Origin: Mycoplasmatota bacterium
GTDB taxonomy: Bacteria > Bacillota_I > Bacilli_A > RF39 > UBA660
Length of the DNA: 36,356 nt
NCBI GenBank assembly: GCA_012727915.1
Contig: JAAYGD010000005.1
Span: 1 to 36,356 of the forward strand
Direction of reading: 5' to 3'
The position numbers and the translations under genes were made by a program. Position 1 is the first letter of the stretch, and each line of letters opens with the position of its first letter. The notes beneath the pieces were generated by a model. It was not told where the DNA came from, searched no databases, and saw only the letters and a list, made by a program, of their open reading frames with translations. Positions 16,415-23,918 of this stretch are shown here, in pieces.

Positions 16415-16871
16415 TAGTTTCTCCTTTAGATATAAACATATTAAATATTATAATCATAAATCCAATTACCATACACATATCTGCCAAATTAAATACCGGG
16501 AAATTATATCCAAAAAAATAAAAATCAAGGTAATCAATAATATATCCATACATTATTCTATCTATAAAATTTCCTAATATTCCCCCTAATACTAATGCAT
16601 AAGATATAGCTTCTAATTTAACTATGTTTTTATCAATTATTACATACCTAATTAATCCCACCAAAGCAATGATAGATAATATAATAAATATTATTCCTCC
16701 ATCTTGCAAAATCCCAAATGCAGCACCAGTATTATTTATATTAGTTATGTAAAAAAAGTTTTTAATTACTTTTATACTATCCGCAAAAGCAACATTACTT
16801 ACTATAATATTTTTAATTATTTGATCTAAAATTGCTATTACTGCACCAAAACTCAATATTTTTTTATACAT
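16383..16871 (-). CDS. lspA: Lipoprotein signal peptidase (signal peptidase II)
   Basis: 162 aa from the corrected start. Four membrane helices; conserved NNTGAAFG (about residues 46-53), GGILGNFIDR (96-105), and the aspartyl dyad Asp113 (IID) and Asp131 (FNLAD). It removes signal peptides from diacylated prolipoproteins such as the one encoded at 28379. The ORF track adds 15 residues (MSFLIFFDTIGVVIF) that overlap the ribosome site; GGAGTGGTG sits just before the ATG at 16869-16871, giving MYKKILSF, the normal family start. A terminator lies just upstream yet no promoter fits between them. Confidence 0.96.
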   Translation of the reverse strand: MYKKILSFGAVIAILDQIIKNIIVSNVAFADSIKVIKNFFYITNINNTGAAFGILQDGGIIFIILSIIALVGLIRYVIIDKNIVKLEAISYALVLGGILGNFIDRIMYGYIIDYLDFYFFGYNFPVFNLADMCMVIGFMIIIFNMFISKGETNEINISRRKK

Positions 16872-16895
16872 AAAAATCACCACTCCAATTGTATC

Positions 16896-16926
16896 AAAAA
16901 AAATTAAAAAGGACAATGTCCTTTAT
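16896..16926 (-). terminator. Terminator between the 188-aa gene and lspA
   Basis: AAAGGAC-ATT-GTCCTTT then TTAATTTTTTTT on the minus strand, overlapping the upstream stop and only about 25 bases before the lspA ATG. Confidence 0.8.
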
Positions 16927-17489
16927 TTTATATCAACTTCAAAATCTTTTATCTTATCTTCATCATAATGTCTTATTTCTATGTTAAAATCTCCTTTATT
17001 AATATCCATTTTATCTAAATCTTTATTTTCATCATAATATAAATTAAGTTCGACTTTTTCACTATCTATATATAATCTAAGAGTATTATCTGTTTTCTCC
17101 CTTATTTCATATTCTTTTTCTAATAATGAATTCAAATACTGAATATCAATTATATTTATATCTAATCCTTCAATAATTGAACCATCATATTTTTCAAAAT
17201 AATCACCATTTTTAATATAGAGATCTTTATCATTTAAATAATAATACGTTTCTATATTATTTTCTTTTTTGGTTATTAAGGATTTTAATCCATACACCTT
17301 ACCAGTTAATTCAATATTTTCATTTACTATACAACTATATGCATAGTTTTTTACCATTATTACTTGCTCACCCTTTGGATCTATTATTTTTTTAGCAATA
17401 TCATCTTTTTTATTAAATATAAAAAAGATATACGCAAACAAAAAAACATAAAATACTAAATACAATAACTTCTTAGTTTTTTCATTCAT
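16923..17489 (-). CDS. Unknown membrane-anchored protein (188 aa)
   Basis: One N-terminal membrane helix (about residues 8-25, LLYLVFYVFLFAYIFFIF) followed by a ~160-residue domain that should face outside, rich in Lys, Glu, Asp, Tyr and Ile with alternating patterns suggesting beta strands (TYYYLNDKDLYIKNGDYFEKY, TLRLYIDSEKVELNLYYDE). No lipobox and no recognised family; it resembles small LolA/outer-layer-like beta proteins only in general pattern. Nine bases after fmt, and followed by a strong terminator, so it ends the cdsA-rseP-fmt transcript. Function unknown. Confidence 0.75.
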   Translation of the reverse strand: MNEKTKKLLYLVFYVFLFAYIFFIFNKKDDIAKKIIDPKGEQVIMVKNYAYSCIVNENIELTGKVYGLKSLITKKENNIETYYYLNDKDLYIKNGDYFEKYDGSIIEGLDINIIDIQYLNSLLEKEYEIREKTDNTLRLYIDSEKVELNLYYDENKDLDKMDINKGDFNIEIRHYDEDKIKDFEVDIK

Positions 17490-17498
17490 AAAATCCTC

Positions 17499-18404
17499 CT
17501 AGTTAAAATACATACCTACTATATTTCTTCCATTAGTAAATTCTTTATAATTCATTTTTCTTTTTCCTTCTAGTTGTAGTGATTCAATTAAAATTATACC
17601 ATCATTAGTTTTAACCCTAATTCCATCTTTAATATCTATTATTTCTCCAATATTACCAGGATAATTTCCTATTAATTTAGATGCTTCCCAAATCTTACAT
17701 ATTTTTCCATCTAAAAAACTATATGATCCTGGCCATGGATTTAAACCTCTTATTTTATTATATATATTATAAGTAGAATCATTCCAATCTATTTTCTCAT
17801 CTTCCCTTTTTATATTATATGCATAAGTGGCTTCTTCATTATTTTGTTTAACTCTATTAATATTATTATTAATTATATTAGGTAAAGTTTTTTCCAATAA
17901 ATCTCTTCCTAAAAAACTAAGTCTATCATGCAATGAACCAACATTTTCTGTTTCTCCGATCATTATTTTTTCAAATGAAATAATATCCCCAGTATCCATT
18001 CCTTCATCCATAAACATTATTGTAATACCAGTTTCAGTATATCCATTTAAAATTGCTCTATGAATTGGTGCACCTCCCCTTAAGTTTGGCAGTATTGATG
18101 CATGAACATTAATACAACCATACTTAGGACAAGCTAAAATTTCTTTAGGAATTATTTGGCCATATGCACAAGTTACTATTATATCTGGTTTTTCATTTAA
18201 TACTTCTTGAAATTCTTTTCTGATTTTAATTGGTTGAAATATTTTTATATTATTCTTTTCAGCGATTATTTTAATTGGACTTTTTTTATTATCTTTATCA
18301 GGTTGAGTAACTACTCCAATAACATTTGTATTTTCAATTAAATACTCAAAAACAGGAACAGAAAATATAGGTGTTCCCATAAATATTACTCTCAAATTTT
18401 TCAT
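17499..18404 (-). CDS. fmt: Methionyl-tRNA formyltransferase
   Basis: 301 aa from the corrected start. N-terminal formyltransferase fold with RVIFMGTPIFSVPVFEYL, catalytic Asn99 and His101 in INVHASILPNLRGGAPIHRAI, and MDTGD near 136-140; the C-terminal domain has the GLNPWPGSY block. It formylates Met on the initiator tRNA whose gene is at 7948. The ORF track begins at a GTG that is part of AAGGTGG; the ATG at 18402-18404 is at normal distance and shares a base with the upstream stop (TAATG), implying coupled translation. Found away from the usual def-priA neighbours. Confidence 0.97.
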   Translation of the reverse strand: MKNLRVIFMGTPIFSVPVFEYLIENTNVIGVVTQPDKDNKKSPIKIIAEKNNIKIFQPIKIRKEFQEVLNEKPDIIVTCAYGQIIPKEILACPKYGCINVHASILPNLRGGAPIHRAILNGYTETGITIMFMDEGMDTGDIISFEKIMIGETENVGSLHDRLSFLGRDLLEKTLPNIINNNINRVKQNNEEATYAYNIKREDEKIDWNDSTYNIYNKIRGLNPWPGSYSFLDGKICKIWEASKLIGNYPGNIGEIIDIKDGIRVKTNDGIILIESLQLEGKRKMNYKEFTNGRNIVGMYFN

Positions 18405-18745
18405 TATATCCACCTTGTAACTGGTTTAACTCTCTTATTAGGATTATATTGTTCAAAAAAATTAACAAAGAAATCAATAAAAGCTTCTAAATATGAATCA
18501 TCATCTTTTACAATTGCGTCCACATTAATTATTGATTGAAGTTCTAAAGAAAAATAATAATCCTCTATATATATATACATAGCTTCATCCAATTCTCTAG
18601 CTTTCTTTATACACTCTTCATTATCTAGTTTACATGAACCAACATACTTCTTATAATAATGAACCAATTTTTTACTAAAATTATCATCATCCATAAATTC
18701 ACAATTAACTATTTCATTATAATGTTTAAATAATTTATTATTCAT
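18404..18745 (-). CDS. Unknown small acidic protein between rseP and fmt (113 aa)
   Basis: Soluble, helical, rich in aromatic and acidic residues (DEAMYIYIEDYYFSLELQ, AFIDFFVNFFEQYNP). No signal peptide, membrane helix or recognised domain. The gene is 2 bases after rseP and shares TAATG with fmt, so it is firmly inside the cdsA-rseP-fmt operon. Three Cys (positions about 15, 38, 45) are not arranged as an obvious zinc site. Function unknown. Confidence 0.75.
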   Translation of the reverse strand: MNNKLFKHYNEIVNCEFMDDDNFSKKLVHYYKKYVGSCKLDNEECIKKARELDEAMYIYIEDYYFSLELQSIINVDAIVKDDDSYLEAFIDFFVNFFEQYNPNKRVKPVTRWI

Positions 18746-18747
18746 AT

Positions 18748-19806
18748 TTACCTCCCCAATAACTTTCCTATATCACTAAATGTAATAATAGCCATCAATA
18801 TCATTAACAATGAAAATCCAATCATATTAACCGTATTTTCTATTTTGATTGGAATAGGTTTTCTTCTTACTTTTTCAATAATTAAAAACAATACTCTTCC
18901 TCCATCAAATGCTGGAAATGGAATTAAATTTATAAATCCAACATTAATACCTAGAAACGCTACTAAAGTTAATACTGATTCAAATCCAGAATCTACACTA
19001 GCCTCTACAACACTATATATTCCAACCGGACCCGCAAGATTATCAACACCTAGCTTTCCTACAATCAATCTATTTATTACTTTAAACATAGAAACAATTG
19101 TATTTTTAAATTCTATAAATGGATAAGTAATAACATCAATAAAGCCTTTCTTATCCTTTTGTATTATTTCAAAGCCAAATACATAACTTTCTTCTTCTAA
19201 TTCCAAATTTTTTGTTGGTATAATAAACACATTTTTAAGTTCCCCTTTAGAATCTTCAACTTTAAAATTAATTCCATCTTTTACATATTCGGTTTCAATT
19301 AAAACCATATATAAATCATCAATAGAGTTAGTTTTATATTTTCCTACTTCTAATATTTTATCTCCTTCTTTTAGTTCAGAATTATATGCATTATATCCTT
19401 CTAATAATTTTCCTACATAAGGACTGGGATCTTTTGCGCCATATATAATTGCTATTAAAAATAATACTAATATAGACAATATAAAATTAAATGAAGCTCC
19501 CGCAATCATAATTGTAAATCTTTCAAAAAAGGTTTTACTTTGAATTTTTTTAGATTTAGGAATTTTTTTATCATCTTCTATTTCTTCACCAGCTATACTG
19601 ACATAACCTCCAATAGGTAAAGCTTTAATAAAATATTCAGTTTCATCATTTTTTCTTTTGAATTTACGAATTGTAGGACCCATCCCAATTGAAAAAGCAT
19701 AAACATGAACTCCTGCTCTTTTAGCAAAAATAAAATGGCCCAATTCATGAACAAATATAATTATACCAAGTATAAAAATAAAAATTAATATATTTATTAC
19801 CCACAT
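18748..19806 (-). CDS. rseP: Site-2 metalloprotease RseP/RasP
   Basis: 352 aa. Zinc motif HELGH at residues 20-24 in the first helix, a PDZ domain (about 125-195; LLEGYNAYNSELKEGDKILEV), and the third zinc ligand in PFPAFDGGRVLF near 295-306, an LDG-type motif. It cleaves anti-sigma factors and signal-peptide remnants within the membrane; in Gram-positives a site-2 protease acts downstream of RsgI autoproteolysis, which is of interest given the RsgI-like locus at 5164-5943. AGGAGG precedes the ATG. It follows cdsA by 8 bases; the usual dxr between them is missing. Confidence 0.96.
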   Translation of the reverse strand: MWVINILIFIFILGIIIFVHELGHFIFAKRAGVHVYAFSIGMGPTIRKFKRKNDETEYFIKALPIGGYVSIAGEEIEDDKKIPKSKKIQSKTFFERFTIMIAGASFNFILSILVLFLIAIIYGAKDPSPYVGKLLEGYNAYNSELKEGDKILEVGKYKTNSIDDLYMVLIETEYVKDGINFKVEDSKGELKNVFIIPTKNLELEEESYVFGFEIIQKDKKGFIDVITYPFIEFKNTIVSMFKVINRLIVGKLGVDNLAGPVGIYSVVEASVDSGFESVLTLVAFLGINVGFINLIPFPAFDGGRVLFLIIEKVRRKPIPIKIENTVNMIGFSLLMILMAIITFSDIGKLLGR

Positions 19807-19814
19807 AAAGCCTC

Positions 19815-20615
19815 CTATATGATTGATATGAAAAATATATAACCAATTAAAACAAATATTAAACTATCAAATCTGTCTAATATTCCACCATGACCAAATA
19901 TAATATTAGAATAATCCTTAACATTATAAAATCTTTTTATTGAACTAAATAATAAATCTCCCAATTGACTAATTACCGCTAAAAACATTGTAATAGAAAC
20001 TAATAACAACAAATTAATTGAATCATTAATATTAATATAATAAATGGTAGATGCTATTATAGTTCCAAATAATACTCCCACAACCAAGCCCACAATACTT
20101 TTCTTTGGAGATATTTTGGGGCACAATTTTTTCCTTCCAGATAACATTCCGGAAATTAATGCATAAGTATCCGTCATAGTAGAAATTGATAATAAATAAA
20201 TAAAAGTTTTAATATCATAAGCTCTAATAAATATTAATAAATTAAATACAAACCCAATCATTAATACTATTCCCAATATAAACAAAGCATCAATAATATT
20301 ATACTTATCAAAATCATTATATATTATAAGAGGAATCAAGAAAAATATTATCATAATACCAATTATTCTATAGTCTAAAAATAAAGAATAATTATCAACA
20401 TTAAATTTACTTAATATTAAAAACAATGTACTTATATACGATAAAAACTTAACAAAAGAAGGAGTCTTTCTTTTTAATTCTTTTAATCCCAATAGTTCTT
20501 TTAGAGCAAGTAATCCTAATACAGAAACTGTTAATTTAAAAACATTTCCTCCATATATAATTACTGGTACAAATATTATTATCATTATTATTATTCCAAT
20601 AATTCTCTTTTTCAT
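19815..20615 (-). CDS. cdsA: Phosphatidate cytidylyltransferase
   Basis: 266 aa with about eight hydrophobic segments. It makes CDP-diacylglycerol from phosphatidate and CTP, feeding PgpA's pathway. The C-terminal signature is present: QLGDLLFSSIKRFYNVKD, then NIIFGHGGILDRFDS; the family pattern normally has Pro, Gly or Ser where Phe stands before GHGG. SPKKSIVG is the usual upstream block. GGTGAG precedes the ATG. A TTGATA-17-TATAAT promoter begins the run cdsA, rseP, 113-aa gene, fmt, 188-aa gene. uppS, normally upstream, is absent. Confidence 0.94.
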   Translation of the reverse strand: MKKRIIGIIIMIIIFVPVIIYGGNVFKLTVSVLGLLALKELLGLKELKRKTPSFVKFLSYISTLFLILSKFNVDNYSLFLDYRIIGIMIIFFLIPLIIYNDFDKYNIIDALFILGIVLMIGFVFNLLIFIRAYDIKTFIYLLSISTMTDTYALISGMLSGRKKLCPKISPKKSIVGLVVGVLFGTIIASTIYYININDSINLLLLVSITMFLAVISQLGDLLFSSIKRFYNVKDYSNIIFGHGGILDRFDSLIFVLIGYIFFISII

Positions 20616-20630
20616 ACTCTCACCATATTA

Positions 20631-20659
20631 ATTATATATTAGTTGTTTATTTATATCAA
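20631..20659 (-). promoter_or_regulatory. cdsA operon promoter
   Basis: TTGATA, 17-base spacer, TATAAT on the minus strand; predicted leader is only about 10-15 bases. Confidence 0.75.
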
Positions 20660-20660
20660 G

Positions 20661-21623
20661 TTATTTAATACCTATACCTCTATATAATCTTTTGTCTTCT
20701 AATGATTTATTATATGTATCAGTAATCAAACTATCTCCATCAGGATTTGTATTTTTTCTTTTTGATATTTCATCATAATAACCAACGTTTGACTTTATAA
20801 TAGAATCTTCATCAATCAAGAACAAATTTGCTCTCATATAACAAGTTCTAAGTATTGTTTTGCTATCTAACAAACCATCTTTCTTTTTGTATTTTTTTAA
20901 AACACTTTGAGTTTTTTTCAAATTATCTAATATTATTCCACTAAATATTGATGTATTTATTTCTTTTGGCATATTAGAAAAGCTCATATAAAACCCAGCA
21001 GTTATAAGAATGTTTTTATCAACCTCGAAATTATTTAATAACATCTCTGATTCCAAATGATCATTCATAAAAATCAAATTATACTTGGCTTCAATTAATT
21101 CTTCTTTTATATCTTCATTATCACTCTTATCTATACTATCTTGTATCATGGATAAAAATATCCTATTAATATCATTATTGAAAAGCTCATCGCAATATAT
21201 TAAATATGAAGACAAAGGAATTCCATATTTAACTTTAGAATAATTTTGAAGTTGTTCTTCTTTTTTTAACTTTTCAATTTCTTCAATTACTATGTTGAAT
21301 ATCTTATTAAATAAGTATCGACTTGATAAATCTGTAGAATCTTGAATAATGCATTCTTCATCATTTAATCGCCCTAATAACAATTCATTTTTAATATGTA
21401 CACTTGCATCAATCATTTCTAATAATACATGTTTTTTGATATTTATATTATCTTTTATTAGTTTATTAATTTCAGACAATAACTCCAATGCATCTTCAAA
21501 TTCTTTTTCTTTCTTTCCTCCAACAATCTCAAAAAAAGATAAGTCTTTGTAGATTTCTTTTCTTTTATTTATTAATGCTTCTTCTTTTTTAAAATTTAAG
21601 TAATCAAGTTCAAATTCATCCAT
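20661..21623 (-). CDS. Unknown helical protein (320 aa)
   Basis: Charged, mostly helical soluble protein with no signal peptide or membrane helix; no family recognised. The N-terminus (DEFELDYLNFKKEEALINKRKE) looks coiled-coil; the C-terminal end has a low-hydrophobicity tail (NPDGDSLITDTYNKSLEDKR). Start correction: the ORF-track ATG at 21633-21635 is part of ATGGAGGG, the ribosome site for the ATG at 21621-21623 (MDEFELDY), which I use. It is composition-like to the 539-aa protein at 3468 but I see no firm alignment. It stands alone, divergent from the 145-aa gene. Confidence 0.75.
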   Translation of the reverse strand: MDEFELDYLNFKKEEALINKRKEIYKDLSFFEIVGGKKEKEFEDALELLSEINKLIKDNINIKKHVLLEMIDASVHIKNELLLGRLNDEECIIQDSTDLSSRYLFNKIFNIVIEEIEKLKKEEQLQNYSKVKYGIPLSSYLIYCDELFNNDINRIFLSMIQDSIDKSDNEDIKEELIEAKYNLIFMNDHLESEMLLNNFEVDKNILITAGFYMSFSNMPKEINTSIFSGIILDNLKKTQSVLKKYKKKDGLLDSKTILRTCYMRANLFLIDEDSIIKSNVGYYDEISKRKNTNPDGDSLITDTYNKSLEDKRLYRGIGIK

Positions 21624-21678
21624 AAAACCCTCCATAAATATATATAATATACTATATTTATTTATTTTTAAACCATAT

Positions 21679-21707
21679 TTGATAAAAAAATATTTTTATG
21701 CTAAAAT
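21679..21707 (+). promoter_or_regulatory. Promoter of the 145-aa gene
   Basis: TTGATA, 17-base spacer, TAAAAT on the plus strand. The -10 covers the ORF-track start codons, showing the true start lies downstream. Confidence 0.65.
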
Positions 21708-21730
21708 ATTTTCTTAATCGAGGTGATATT

Positions 21731-22168
21731 ATGAAATATTCATCAAATTTTGATTTTTATTTGTTACCATGTGGCGCTATTTTCAGTGAGTTTTTATACC
21801 AATATAAATATATAGATGAAGTTCCATCTTATAATAAAAATGATATAAAACCCATTATTGACATTGCAACCGAAAACAAAGTTTTCACATCATCTTGTTA
21901 TCATAGTGATGCAATAAAATTAGCTGAAATAATTAAGAACCAATATAATTCTCCAGAGTTAGAAGAAAAAACTAATAATATTATTGATTCTCATATGGGC
22001 ACTTTATTGTTAAAAGCATTATATGATTATAATTTTGCGGATTCAAATGGACAAAAAAGAATAGATACTGAAATAGAAACATTATTAAGTCTTAATAACT
22101 TAGCTCTTACTGGTATGCCAGAAAAGCCTGGAGGCTTTAAAAAAATATTTAAAAAAAATAAGGATTAA
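21731..22168 (+). CDS. Unknown protein (145 aa) with a basic C-terminal tail
   Basis: Soluble helical protein beginning MKYSSNFDFYLLPCGAIFSEF and ending in a lysine-rich tail (KKIFKKNKD). No family recognised. The ORF track begins 11 codons upstream, but that region holds the promoter -10, and CGAGGTGAT sits eight bases before the ATG at 21731, so I start there. It has its own promoter and a bidirectional terminator, hence a monocistronic plus-strand gene among minus genes. Two Cys (PCGA, SSCYH) are present without a clear motif. Confidence 0.75.
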   Translation: MKYSSNFDFYLLPCGAIFSEFLYQYKYIDEVPSYNKNDIKPIIDIATENKVFTSSCYHSDAIKLAEIIKNQYNSPELEEKTNNIIDSHMGTLLLKALYDYNFADSNGQKRIDTEIETLLSLNNLALTGMPEKPGGFKKIFKKNKD

Positions 22169-22186
22169 ATAATTCTTATTTTTTTG
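22150..22186. terminator. Bidirectional terminator between the 145-aa gene and the RNHCP gene
   Basis: AATAAGGATT-AAAT-AATTCTTATT with A and T runs on the flanks; 10-bp stem with one G-T pair. Confidence 0.8.
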
Positions 22187-22478
22187 ACATTATTTTTAAT
22201 ATCTCATCAAAATTGTCATCTTTTGCAATTATGTTTTTTCTAATTGATTTGCATTTATCACATTTATAAACAATTTTAAATGTATCTTTATATTTTTCTA
22301 TATCAATAGGAATTAGATATCCTTTGCATTCGGATAATCTATCTCCTGGATTAATATCCAAATGAATGGAATGCAAACAATTTGGGCAATGATCTCTTGA
22401 GGAATATACAAGAGGTATTACTTCCTTTTTACAATTATAACAGATAAATTTTTCATCTATTTCATTAAATCTTTTCAT
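22176..22478 (-). CDS. RNHCP-domain zinc-ribbon protein
   Basis: 100 aa with four CxxC-type knuckles: CYNC near residue 13, CPNC near 32, a Cys in SECKG near 51, and CDKC near 73. The core RDHCPNCLHSIHLDINPGDR and CKGYLIPI match the RNHCP domain (named for its Arg-Asn/Asp-His-Cys-Pro motif). It probably binds zinc and nucleic acid; function not established. It starts 14 bases inside the tyrS end, so is coupled to tyrS and under its T-box, suggesting a translation-linked role (inference). Confidence 0.88.
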   Translation of the reverse strand: MKRFNEIDEKFICYNCKKEVIPLVYSSRDHCPNCLHSIHLDINPGDRLSECKGYLIPIDIEKYKDTFKIVYKCDKCKSIRKNIIAKDDNFDEILKIMSKK

Positions 22479-23673
22479 TTAGAATTACTTTAATATATGT
22501 TTTTTTACCCTTTTGAATTACTATTTCTTTTCTATTTACAATATAGTTAGTATCCATTATTTTTTCTTTATCTATTATTATTCCACCTTGTTCTATTAAC
22601 CTTCTTGCCTCTGATTTGGATGGTACCAAATTAGTTTTTACCATTAAATCAATTACATTAATATTATTATCTTCTATTTTTACTGTAGGCATATTATTTG
22701 GATTATTACCACTAAAAATTTCTTCAGATAACTTTTGAACTTTAATAGCTTCTTCTTCTCCATGAACTAATTTTGTTACTTCAAAAGCCATTACCTTTTT
22801 AGCCTTTATAATGTCTTCTTTGCACATTTTTTTAATTTCAGATACTGGATAATCACTAAAGAAACATAATAATCTTTCAACATCTTCATCATATGAATTA
22901 ATAAACATTTGATAAAAATCATATACTGTGGTTTTTTCTCTAGATACCCATAAAGTACCAGAAGAAGTTTTCCCCATTTTTTCGCCATCAGCTTTTACTA
23001 ACAAAGGACAGGTTAATGCTTCTATTTCTTTATTTTTAATATTTGATAAATTATTCATCTTTCTAAATAATTCAGTGCCCGCTACCATGTTAGCCCATTG
23101 ATCAGAACCACCTACTTGTAATACACAACCTTCGGTTTCATTTAAATGTACAAAATCATATGCTTGCATTAACATATAACCCATTTCTAAAAAAGTTAAT
23201 CCCCCTTCTTCTAATCTTTTCTTATAACAATCAGTAGATAACATTTTATTTACATTAAAATGAACTCCAACTTTTCTCATAAAATCTATATAATTATCTT
23301 TCATCCATGATACATTATCTACTATTTTAGCGGGATTGTTACCATCAACATCAACAAATTTTTTTACTAATTCTATTACTTCTTTTTTATTGTATTCAAC
23401 TTGTTCCTTTGATAAGGTTTTTCTTAAATCACTTCTTCCTGAAGGATCACCTATTAAAGCAGTAGCTCCTCCAATTAATACTATTGGATGATGTCCCATT
23501 TTTTGAAGTCTTCTTACTAATGTTAATGCGAAAAAATGACCTATATGCAAACTATCTGCTGTAGGATCTATACCTAAATAGAAAGTTATTTTTTCATTAT
23601 TAATCATTTTTTTAATTAATTCTTCATTTGTTGCTTGATAAACATATCCTCTTTCCTTTAATTCATTAAACAT
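22465..23673 (-). CDS. tyrS: Tyrosyl-tRNA synthetase
   Basis: 402 aa class I synthetase, TyrRS type 1. HIGH motif HIGH at residues 43-46 within GIDPTADSLHIGH, the tyrosine-binding YMLMQAYDF and GGSDQWANM blocks, and the KMSKS-equivalent KMGKT (about residue 230). The C-terminal ~65 residues form an S4-type tRNA-binding domain (KSEARRLIEQGGIIID). AGGAGG precedes the ATG. Expression is controlled by a tyrosine T-box leader. All active-site blocks are intact; the next gene, RNHCP, overlaps its end. Confidence 0.98.
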   Translation of the reverse strand: MFNELKERGYVYQATNEELIKKMINNEKITFYLGIDPTADSLHIGHFFALTLVRRLQKMGHHPIVLIGGATALIGDPSGRSDLRKTLSKEQVEYNKKEVIELVKKFVDVDGNNPAKIVDNVSWMKDNYIDFMRKVGVHFNVNKMLSTDCYKKRLEEGGLTFLEMGYMLMQAYDFVHLNETEGCVLQVGGSDQWANMVAGTELFRKMNNLSNIKNKEIEALTCPLLVKADGEKMGKTSSGTLWVSREKTTVYDFYQMFINSYDEDVERLLCFFSDYPVSEIKKMCKEDIIKAKKVMAFEVTKLVHGEEEAIKVQKLSEEIFSGNNPNNMPTVKIEDNNINVIDLMVKTNLVPSKSEARRLIEQGGIIIDKEKIMDTNYIVNRKEIVIQKGKKTYIKVILNEKI

Positions 23674-23685
23674 ATTTCCTCCTAT

Positions 23686-23741
23686 AAAAAAACACTACAA
23701 ATCTAAGGACGATTAATCGCGGTACCACCTTAGTTCATAGT
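23686..23741 (-). terminator. T-box terminator of tyrS
   Basis: ACTATGAACTAAGG pairs with CCTTAG(a)TTTGTAGT (one bulged A, two wobble pairs) and runs into TTTTTTT; alternative antiterminator uses the T-box bulge. Confidence 0.8.
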
Positions 23742-23885
23742 ATCTCTATGCTCTTTATATTATAACGTAATAAACGTTCAAATTCTTAGTATGTAAATTC
23801 ATTTAATTATTATCCTAATTTCCACCAAACATTAAGTCTCTATATATAACAACTAAACTACTAATTACTAATCACTATTTGATAC
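23686..23885 (-). promoter_or_regulatory. Tyrosine T-box leader of tyrS
   Basis: The minus strand holds the T-box AAGGTGGTACCGCG, a distal loop GGTGGA preceded by an AGAGA bulge, and a specifier UAC (Tyr) followed by A just before TACTAA, which pairs with upstream TTAGTA to close the specifier loop. Uncharged tRNA-Tyr (encoded at 8405) would stabilise the antiterminator and allow tyrS and RNHCP transcription. Confidence 0.92.
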
Positions 23886-23889
23886 CAAA

Positions 23890-23918
23890 ATTGTATCACT
23901 ATAATATTTTAAAGTCAA
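23890..23918 (-). promoter_or_regulatory. tyrS promoter
   Basis: TTGACT, 17-base spacer, TACAAT on the minus strand; the -35 overlaps the last codons of ezrA. Confidence 0.8.

Noticed and set aside
16872-16916. N-terminal extension of lspA in the ORF track
   Set aside because: It overlaps the ribosome site and the normal LspA start lies at 16871.
22806-22988. 60-aa minus ORF inside tyrS
   Set aside because: Out-of-frame shadow within a conserved synthetase gene.
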